Made by a program: the position numbers and the translations under genes. DNA of 12,985 nt from Desulfobacteraceae bacterium (GTDB lineage Bacteria > Desulfobacterota > Desulfobacteria > Desulfobacterales > Desulfosalsimonadaceae): the NCBI GenBank assembly GCA_021162325.1, contig JAGGYV010000111.1, positions 1 through 12,985 on the forward strand, read 5' to 3'. The notes below the pieces were generated by a model. That model made no database searches. It had not been told where the DNA came from and worked only from the letters and a program-made list of their open reading frames with translations. Each line of letters begins with the position of its first letter. Position 1 is the stretch's first letter. Below are positions 6,428 to 11,813 of the stretch, one piece after another.

Positions 6428-6552
6428 TGGCGTCGTAAAAAGTCCCATCTACTGCGTTGTAGTGGTTTTCCAGACTTTCAATATACGACTTGTATAATTT
6501 CAATCCTGAAAAACCACTACGCCTTCTATATGGAACTTTTAACTTAGCCATC
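6426..6552. repeat. 127-bp imperfect palindrome, repeat copy D
   Basis: The element opens GATGGCGTCGTAAAAAGT and closes with GCCATC. Nested complementary blocks are AAAAAGTCCCAT against ATGGAACTTTT, and TAGTGGTTTT against AAAACCACTA, with ATATAC/GTATAA near the centre, so the whole could form one long hairpin. Its head is shared with copies A, B and E, but the interior is different. It may act as the 3' end of the rubredoxin transcript. Confidence 0.8.
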
Positions 6553-6618
6553 TGGCTACTCGGAATCACCAAAATTATTAATAGATTAATATAATGATAA
6601 AAATGGGAGATTATTAAG

Positions 6619-7062
6619 ATGAAGAAAGTGTTAATTGCTTTTGCAAGCAGGACAGGAAATACTGAAAAAATGGCAGAATATATTGCTGAAGGGATTCGTT
6701 TCTCCGGTAACGAGGCGGTTATTTCAAAAATTTCAGATTTGAAAGAGACTAAAGACATCACCGGATTTGACGGTTATGTATTGGGTTGTCCCACTTACCA
6801 CAGGGATATGACCGGCGGAATGAAAACATTTCTTTTTATGGCGGAAAAAGCAAATCTGCTTGGAAAAATGGGAGGTGCTTTTGGGCCGTATACGCATAGT
6901 GGAGAATCCGCGCCAATGCTTTTTGATACGATGAATTACGTATTTAAAATGGATATGGTAGACATGGGCGCGCTGAGCTTAAAAGATGCCGTCCTGGCAG
7001 CAGATGATGGATTAAAGGCTTGCCAGGATTATGGGAAGGCTGTCGGAGAAAAATTTAAATAG
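6619..7062 (+). CDS. Flavodoxin 2
   Basis: This 147-residue short-chain flavodoxin is about half identical by eye to the one at 2486. The FMN phosphate loop is SRTGNT (10-15) and the first flavin loop is CPTYHRDM (57-64). In the second loop the tryptophan of flavodoxin 1 (W93) is replaced by H93 in GPYTHSGES, with Y91 the only aromatic residue left near it. This could alter FMN stacking and redox potential. GGGAGA at 6605-6610 supports the ATG. It lies between the rubredoxin and roo genes, each separated by repeats, so it probably has its own promoter in the AT-rich stretch at about 6570-6605. Its partners are unknown. Confidence 0.92.
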   Translation: MKKVLIAFASRTGNTEKMAEYIAEGIRFSGNEAVISKISDLKETKDITGFDGYVLGCPTYHRDMTGGMKTFLFMAEKANLLGKMGGAFGPYTHSGESAPMLFDTMNYVFKMDMVDMGALSLKDAVLAADDGLKACQDYGKAVGEKFK

Positions 7063-7069
7063 TTGCGAC

Positions 7070-7216
7070 AGCTTCGTAAAAAGTTCAACTTCTGCGTTGC
7101 GCTGCTTCCTTCGTTGCTTCATAGTACGCTAAGTACGAATCATTACTCAGGCTTTGCGCGCCTTGAATTTGAACTTTTATACTTTGCCGTCAAAAATTTG
7201 ATTTTTGCGGGACTAT
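7070..7216 (+). repeat. Interspersed repeat copy C
   Basis: This is a third full-length-like member of the A/B family. It starts eight bases after the flavodoxin 2 stop with AGCTTCGTAAAAAGTTC, shares the central block around GTACGCTAAGTACGAATCAT (7124-7143), and continues to ACTTTTATACTTTGCCGTC. The tail (TTTTTGCGGGACT) is degenerate against ACTTTTTACGAGT. It occupies the first part of the 399-base gap between flavodoxin 2 and roo. Confidence 0.75.
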
Positions 7217-7328
7217 TAATAGTCAGTTCCTCATGAGTACGTTTACAATAAGTTTTGCAAAATGTCGATTCAGTGTCTGGCTGGGTAAAGCCTTGGTACG
7301 ATGAGATTTATAACAAGAAATATGGATG

Positions 7329-7346
7329 GGAGGGCTAATGCCCTCC
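7329..7346. promoter_or_regulatory. GC-rich hairpin in roo leader
   Basis: The perfect 7-bp stem GGAGGGC-TAAT-GCCCTCC stands out in AT-rich sequence, 116 bases before roo. There is no following T run, so it is not a standard terminator. It might be an RNA structure or an operator. The rest of the gap (7217-7461) holds no open frame I would call a gene. Confidence 0.5.
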
Positions 7347-7385
7347 TGTCCTGTTCTTGCCCGGATTTATTTTAATGTTGAAAAC

Positions 7386-7408
7386 CTGGTCCTTTGGGAC
7401 AAGTTTTT
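7386..7408 (+). terminator. Weak terminator- or attenuator-like hairpin before roo
   Basis: CTGGTCC (7386-7392) and GGACAAG (7397-7403) pair with one mismatch around a four-base loop and are followed at once by five T (7404-7408). It lies 53 bases before the roo ATG and after copy C. It could be a weak terminator for upstream transcripts or an attenuator for roo. Confidence 0.3.
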
Positions 7409-7461
7409 ACGTTTGTGTAAAAAATTGTGTTTTGAAAAATAGTTAAAACGGAGAATATGAG

Positions 7462-8649
7462 ATGAAACCGGTTGAAATTGCAAAAGGAATTTATAGTGTC
7501 GGCGTGGTTGACTGGAATATCAGAGACTTTCATGGATACTCAACGGACCGGGGGTCAAGTTACAACTCGTTTTTGATTGTTGATGAAAAAGTTGTTCTGA
7601 TTGATACGGTAAAAAAAGGGCATGAGGACCATCTGCTCGATAATATATCGCAAATTATTGATCCCAAAAAAATTGATATAGTAATCAGTAACCACACGGA
7701 GATGGACCATACCGGTGGGTTGCCACGGATTATGCATTATATTGGTGAGCAAAAACCGCTTTTTTGTTCCAAAATGGGACAAAAAAACCTGTCTCAACAT
7801 TTTAAGCAACAGTGGAATTATCACGCGGTTGAAAACGGGGAAGAATTAAATATCGGCAGCAGAACCCTTACATTTATTGAAACCCGTATGCTTCACTGGC
7901 CGGACAGCATGTTTACATACGTCAAGGAAGACCAGATCCTTTTTTCAAGCGATGCATTTGGCCAGCATTATGCCGGTTATGAAATGTTTGACGATGTGGT
8001 CGGCCATACGATTATGAGCCATGCCAAAAAATATTTTGCCAATATTCTGATGCTGTACGCGCCCAAAATTCTTAAGCTCATTGAACATGTCCAGGAAATC
8101 GGGCTTAAAATTAAAATGATTTGCCCGGATCATGGGATTATATGGCGACAGGACCCGGGTAAGATTATTGACGCCTATGTTCAATGGAGCAATCAAATCG
8201 CCGAAAAAAAGGCTATTGTCGTTTACGACACCATGTGGCACAGCACGGAAATGATGGCGGAAGCCATCGCCGACGGCATCGCTCAAGAAGGTGTTTCTGT
8301 AAAACCCATCCATATCCGAAGTTCCCATCGAAGCGATATTGTGACTGAGGCCTTAGACGCCAAAGCCATTGTTGTCGGGTCACCAACACTCAATAACAAC
8401 ATGTTTCCGACCGTCAGTGATACATTGACATATATGAAAGGGTTAAAACCCAGAAATAAAATCGGTGCCGCATTTGGTTCATACGGATGGAGCGGTGAGT
8501 CCATCAAGCAGGTCCGGGCGGAACTTGAAGCCATGAAATTTAAAATTATCGAGCCGAATTTGAAGATTCTGTATGTCCCGGATTCCGAAGGGATTGAATC
8601 CTGCATTGCCTTTGGCAGACAGATTGGCCAGGCGGTCAATAACGGATAG
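7462..8649 (+). CDS. roo: Rubredoxin:oxygen oxidoreductase (flavodiiron protein)
   Basis: This cytoplasmic enzyme reduces O2 to water, and in many homologues NO to N2O, using rubredoxin electrons. The 395-residue protein has the standard two-domain form. The N-terminal beta-lactamase-like domain has the diiron ligands H78-x-E80-x-D82 with H83 adjacent, H145, D164 and H224. The C-terminal flavodoxin domain (from about residue 250) has FMN loops YDTMWHST (255-262), SPTLNNNM (307-314) and GSYGWSGES (339-347). Numbering is within one or two residues of Desulfovibrio gigas Roo. It has no C-terminal rubredoxin fusion, consistent with the separate rubredoxin at 6266. ATG at 7462 follows GGAGA. Ferredoxin starts six bases after the stop, so the two are translationally linked. 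Confidence 0.96.
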   Translation: MKPVEIAKGIYSVGVVDWNIRDFHGYSTDRGSSYNSFLIVDEKVVLIDTVKKGHEDHLLDNISQIIDPKKIDIVISNHTEMDHTGGLPRIMHYIGEQKPLFCSKMGQKNLSQHFKQQWNYHAVENGEELNIGSRTLTFIETRMLHWPDSMFTYVKEDQILFSSDAFGQHYAGYEMFDDVVGHTIMSHAKKYFANILMLYAPKILKLIEHVQEIGLKIKMICPDHGIIWRQDPGKIIDAYVQWSNQIAEKKAIVVYDTMWHSTEMMAEAIADGIAQEGVSVKPIHIRSSHRSDIVTEALDAKAIVVGSPTLNNNMFPTVSDTLTYMKGLKPRNKIGAAFGSYGWSGESIKQVRAELEAMKFKIIEPNLKILYVPDSEGIESCIAFGRQIGQAVNNG

Positions 8650-8655
8650 AAGAGA

Positions 8656-8841
8656 ATGAAATTCCCTGTGGTTGAATTGAGTAAATGTATCTTGTGCGGT
8701 ATCTGTGAAGAAGTCAGTCCCTCCGTATTTCACGTCAGTGACCTGGGATATGTACAGGTTGCGGAACTTAATGCGTATCCTGAAGAAGAAGTGGATGATG
8801 CTATTAAAAACTGCCCGGCGGACTGTATTTTCTGGGAGTAA
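8656..8841 (+). CDS. [4Fe-4S] ferredoxin
   Basis: This 61-residue single-cluster ferredoxin is a cytoplasmic low-potential electron carrier. Cluster ligands are C11-x2-C14-x2-C17 and C53 followed by proline. C57 is an extra cysteine near the end, a position where such ferredoxins often keep a remnant of the second cluster motif or a disulfide. The protein is acidic and begins directly with MKFPVVEL, as expected for Desulfovibrio-type ferredoxins. The start follows the roo stop by six bases, with only a weak AGAAGAG site. Position between roo and the octahaem cytochrome suggests it feeds electrons to Roo, or acts in the same stress response. Confidence 0.92.
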   Translation: MKFPVVELSKCILCGICEEVSPSVFHVSDLGYVQVAELNAYPEEEVDDAIKNCPADCIFWE

Positions 8842-8864
8842 AGTTAAAAAGAGAAAAAAATTTC

Positions 8865-10163
8865 ATGAAACGATTACCGGTTGTGATTTGCATGAGTTTT
8901 GTGTTGAGTGCCCTTGTGTTCTCCGGGGCAGATGGCATGGCGGCAGAAGAAGAAATCAACTGCATAAAATGCCATCGACGGGTGACTCCCGGACATGTGT
9001 CTGACTGGGAAACCAGTACCCACGCGGAAATGGGCATTGATTGTTCGGTCTGCCATGGCTCTGAACATCAGAGTGTTAAAAACGCAAACCTGGCCGTGAT
9101 GCCGGATGAAAGTGTCTGCGGAGACTGCCATGAGGATCAGTTTGAGCAATTTCAGGAAGGCAAGCACAATCATGGCTGGAAATCACTCAATGCCATGCCG
9201 ATAACGCATTTGGAACCGGATGAACTCATGGAAGGCGGGCGCGGCTGCGGCGGATGCCACAACATGGGGATTAAGACCGAAAAAGAAAAGGAAGCGATCC
9301 GTGCCAAGGGCAACCGTTATCAGAACAATTCCTGTGATGAATGCCACACCCGTCATACGTTTGCAAAATCCGAGGCTCAGGACCCCAGGGCCTGTCAGCA
9401 GTGCCATATGGGCTATGACCATCCCCAGTGGGAGATGTGGAGCAGTGCCAAGCATGGTACCCGCTGGTTTGCAAAAGAACAGGGCCGTTTGCCGGAGACT
9501 GCCACGGCCCCGACATGTCAGGAGTGCCATCTGCCCAACGGCACCCATACCAACCGGACGGCCTGGGGATTTTTCGGTGTCCGGCTGCCCATGCCTGAAG
9601 ATAATCAATGGGCTGAAGATCGGGCCACGATTTTAAAGGCCCTGGGGGTGCTGAATCCAAAAACAGGAAAGCCCACCCAACGCCTGGAAGTCATCAAAGA
9701 ACTCAATATGGCCCGCCTCACCGAAAAAGACTGGCAGAATGAACGTGATAAAATGATCAAGACCTGTGCGAAATGTCATTCAAAGTCATATGGTAAAACC
9801 CAGTTAGAAGCCGGTGATGCCATGATACAAAAGGCGGATCGACTGATGGCGCAGGCCATCGATATTGTAGCGGGTCTTTACACGGACGGTATTCTCAAAA
9901 AACCGGCAGAATATGAATTTGCGTACCCGGATTTTATGTATTTCATGCGGACCAATGGAAAACGCATGGATCAAATGTCCCATATCGACCAGGTTTTGTT
10001 TCAGATGTTTATGAAACACCGTATGCGGACCTACCAGGGATGTTTTCATGTGAATCCGGACTATGCCTACTGGTACGGTTGGGCCATGATGACAAAAGAC
10101 CTGGGGGAAATTCAGGAACTGGATCATCTGCTACGGGAGGCGCATAATAAAGAAAAAAAATAA
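8865..10163 (+). CDS. Octahaem cytochrome c, hydroxylamine-oxidoreductase family
   Basis: This 432-residue secreted cytochrome has a signal peptide (residues 1-27, hydrophobic 5-20, cleavage near GMAA) and eight CxxCH sites at 33, 60, 85, 128, 157, 177, 218 and 301. The uneven spacing, the haem-free helical C-terminal part and the aromatic segment TYQGCFHVNPDYAYWYGW (389-406) fit the HAO-like octahaem family. Members interconvert hydroxylamine, NO, nitrite and ammonium; direction depends partly on a tyrosine cross-linked to the catalytic haem (fourth site, 128-132 by analogy). Y390 lies in the region where that tyrosine might fall, but I cannot align it. It follows ferredoxin by 23 bases in the roo run. 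A periplasmic role in reducing nitrogen oxides or hydroxylamine is inferred. Confidence 0.85.
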   Translation: MKRLPVVICMSFVLSALVFSGADGMAAEEEINCIKCHRRVTPGHVSDWETSTHAEMGIDCSVCHGSEHQSVKNANLAVMPDESVCGDCHEDQFEQFQEGKHNHGWKSLNAMPITHLEPDELMEGGRGCGGCHNMGIKTEKEKEAIRAKGNRYQNNSCDECHTRHTFAKSEAQDPRACQQCHMGYDHPQWEMWSSAKHGTRWFAKEQGRLPETATAPTCQECHLPNGTHTNRTAWGFFGVRLPMPEDNQWAEDRATILKALGVLNPKTGKPTQRLEVIKELNMARLTEKDWQNERDKMIKTCAKCHSKSYGKTQLEAGDAMIQKADRLMAQAIDIVAGLYTDGILKKPAEYEFAYPDFMYFMRTNGKRMDQMSHIDQVLFQMFMKHRMRTYQGCFHVNPDYAYWYGWAMMTKDLGEIQELDHLLREAHNKEKK

Positions 10164-10214
10164 AGATTGTTTTATCATAGGGCGAAAAGGCAATTTATCA
10201 ATTATTTCTTTGTT

Positions 10215-10293
10215 CTGGATTCCCGCCTTCGCGGGAATGACGGGCGGAAGGCACTTCTCTTGGGTTGTCTTTCCCGCGAAGGCGGGAATCCAG
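10215..10293. repeat. REP/dRS3-like inverted hairpin pair
   Basis: Two 23-base perfect inverted arms (10215-10237 and 10271-10293) are separated by 33 bases. Each arm contains its own small stem CCCGC-CTTC-GCGGG or its complement. The left copy fits the pattern ATTCCC-N8-GGGAAT known from neisserial dRS3 repeats; the right copy differs at the first base. The pair lies between the octahaem cytochrome and HEAT genes, and may also end transcription or protect the mRNA. Confidence 0.85.
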
Positions 10294-10353
10294 GTGTTTT
10301 TCCCTGACATATTGAGAAGTCATTAATCTATATTTATAACTTCCAGGAGTAGC

Positions 10354-11034
10354 GTGGAACTCAAAGGCAGGCGCTCAAAGCATCTTTTGCGGGAACTATT
10401 AAGCGCGGATGATATCCGTACGTCCATTGAAACCATCTGCCAGTATCCGGCCCGGCAGAGTGTAAATTTTCTATTTTCTTTTTTTTACGACAAGGAAGAG
10501 CTCATCAAATGGCGGGCAATTGCTGCTTTCGGCCGGGTGGTGTCAATGCTGGCAGACCAAAACATGGAATCTGCCCGGGTGATCATGCGCCGTTTGATGT
10601 GGAATCTAAACGATGAATCCGGGGGTATCGGCTGGGGGTCACCGGAAGCCATGGGTGAAGCGACAGCGCTTCATCCGGGTCTGGCTGATGAGTTTTCAAA
10701 CATACTCCGATCTTATATTCGGCCGGATGAAAATTTTCTGGAATACGAAATGCTCCAGCGGGGTGTTATCTGGGGCATCGGCCGACTGACCCAGATCCGC
10801 CCGGAAAATTTGCCGCAAACAGACGCGTATCTTTATCCGTTTCTGAAATCCAGAGATGCATATCATCGCGGATTGGCTGCCTGGGCGCTGGGTAATTTGA
10901 AAAGCCTGGCGGCTGCAACCTCACTTGCGCGTCTGGTTCAGGATAAAAATGAAATTTTATTTTTCAATAACCTTCAGCTCAAACCCGTGACGGTCGGGAA
11001 TTTGGCAAAAAAAGCATTGATCAATATACAATAA
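10354..11034 (+). CDS. HEAT-repeat (PBS-lyase-like) protein
   Basis: This 226-residue cytoplasmic, mainly helical protein has the alternating pattern of HEAT repeats; good examples are residues 51-64 (KWRAIAAFGRVV) and 171-184 (HRGLAAWALGNL). A central loop NDESGGIGWGSPEAMGE (86-102) is unusually glycine-rich and looks strongly constrained, as if it were a binding site. No signal peptide is visible. Such proteins usually act as protein-interaction scaffolds, but the partner is unknown. The start is GTG at 10354, with AGGAG at 10345-10349 only four bases away. It is separated from the octahaem cytochrome by the REP-like hairpins, so it is probably a separate transcript. Confidence 0.8.
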   Translation: MELKGRRSKHLLRELLSADDIRTSIETICQYPARQSVNFLFSFFYDKEELIKWRAIAAFGRVVSMLADQNMESARVIMRRLMWNLNDESGGIGWGSPEAMGEATALHPGLADEFSNILRSYIRPDENFLEYEMLQRGVIWGIGRLTQIRPENLPQTDAYLYPFLKSRDAYHRGLAAWALGNLKSLAAATSLARLVQDKNEILFFNNLQLKPVTVGNLAKKALINIQ

Positions 11035-11039
11035 AAAAC

Positions 11040-11060
11040 GCTTCACGGTGACGCATCACC
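11040..11060 (+). repeat. GGTGA-N4-TCACC hairpin, second copy
   Basis: GCTTCACGGTGACGCATCACC closely matches 3149-3169 (three differences by eye). It begins six bases after the HEAT gene stop and lies in the 59-base gap between convergent genes, where it may serve as a transcription end or RNA-stabilising hairpin. A run of A (11070-11078) downstream would give a T run on the minus strand. Confidence 0.5.
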
Positions 11061-11093
11061 CCCTGTATGAAAAAAAAATTATACCAATCGTAT

Positions 11094-11813
11094 TTATATC
11101 ACCGGTAAATCATCCGGAAACTCACCGCATGGCCTTCGCTTCAAAACACCAAGGGTTTTGGTCATTGGCAACACTTGAAACAGGCCGGATGCCGCCGCCA
11201 GTTTATAAATATAATGCGGGGCCTGGCCCCCCTCTTCCGAATTTTTGAAGATATCATGAATCAGCAGGTAACCGCCCGGCGCAATATGCCCCACCCAGGA
11301 ATTATAATCCGTGTACGCGGCTTTAAACGTATGACCGCCGTCAATAAACACCAGGCTTAATGGCGTTGCCCAGTGACGCGCCGCCACTTCGGATTTGGCC
11401 AAAATCGGGACCACCGTATCTTCAAGCCCGCCGTCAATCAGAGCCTTTCTGAACAACGGATAAGTATCCATCCGTCCCTGACGGATATCATAGGTTTCCG
11501 GGTCAAAATACCCTTCCCCGGGCTGCTGTTCTTCAGAGCCGCTGTGGTGGTCTACTGCAAAGAGGGTACTGTTATTTTCCCGGCACGCCGCCCCGAGATA
11601 AAGTGTCGACTTTCCGCAATAACTCCCGATCTCAAGACAGGGTCCCAGGCTGCTGACTTCCAACGTTATCTGATAGAGCCTCAGACCTTCCTCTTTGTCA
11701 AGAAACCCCTTGGTCCGGTCAATCAGTTTTTCATCGGGTCTTTTATTTGAATTTTCATCCGGTCTTTTATTCGGAATTAGGGATTTGCTCTTCATATCAC
11801 TGCATTTCATCAT
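11094..11813 (-). CDS. Class I SAM-dependent methyltransferase (Methyltransf_24 type)
   Basis: This 239-residue cytoplasmic enzyme transfers methyl from S-adenosylmethionine to an unknown acceptor. Motif I is LEIGSYCGKST (60-70), followed by the acidic D88 after strand 2 (FAVDHHSGS), IDGGH (157-161) and PGGYLLIHDIF (179-189). These are typical of O-methyltransferase-like proteins of this family. The residues before 30 are poorly conserved in character and contain NKRPDE twice (15-20, 23-28), a small local duplication. The ATG at 11813 overlaps the ftsK end by 17 bases, indicating translational coupling. Later in-frame ATGs at residues 2 and 7 are possible starts; the latter would lie just after the ftsK stop. 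Confidence 0.85.
   Translation of the reverse strand: MMKCSDMKSKSLIPNKRPDENSNKRPDEKLIDRTKGFLDKEEGLRLYQITLEVSSLGPCLEIGSYCGKSTLYLGAACRENNSTLFAVDHHSGSEEQQPGEGYFDPETYDIRQGRMDTYPLFRKALIDGGLEDTVVPILAKSEVAARHWATPLSLVFIDGGHTFKAAYTDYNSWVGHIAPGGYLLIHDIFKNSEEGGQAPHYIYKLAAASGLFQVLPMTKTLGVLKRRPCGEFPDDLPVI

Noticed and set aside
6276..6497. 73-residue frame over the rubredoxin region
   Set aside because: It is out of frame with the clear rubredoxin and runs into repeat D; it has no ribosome site.
7217..7461. tRNA or other standard RNA gene before roo
   Set aside because: Hairpins are present but no cloverleaf, CCA end or T-arm sequence could be drawn.
9183..9660. Long open frames on both strands over the octahaem cytochrome gene
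   Set aside because: They are by-products of the higher GC content and cysteine/histidine codons there; eight CxxCH sites fix the real frame.
11373..11750. 125-residue plus-strand frame opposite the methyltransferase
   Set aside because: The minus-strand protein has recognisable SAM-binding motifs; the opposite frame has none and no ribosome site.
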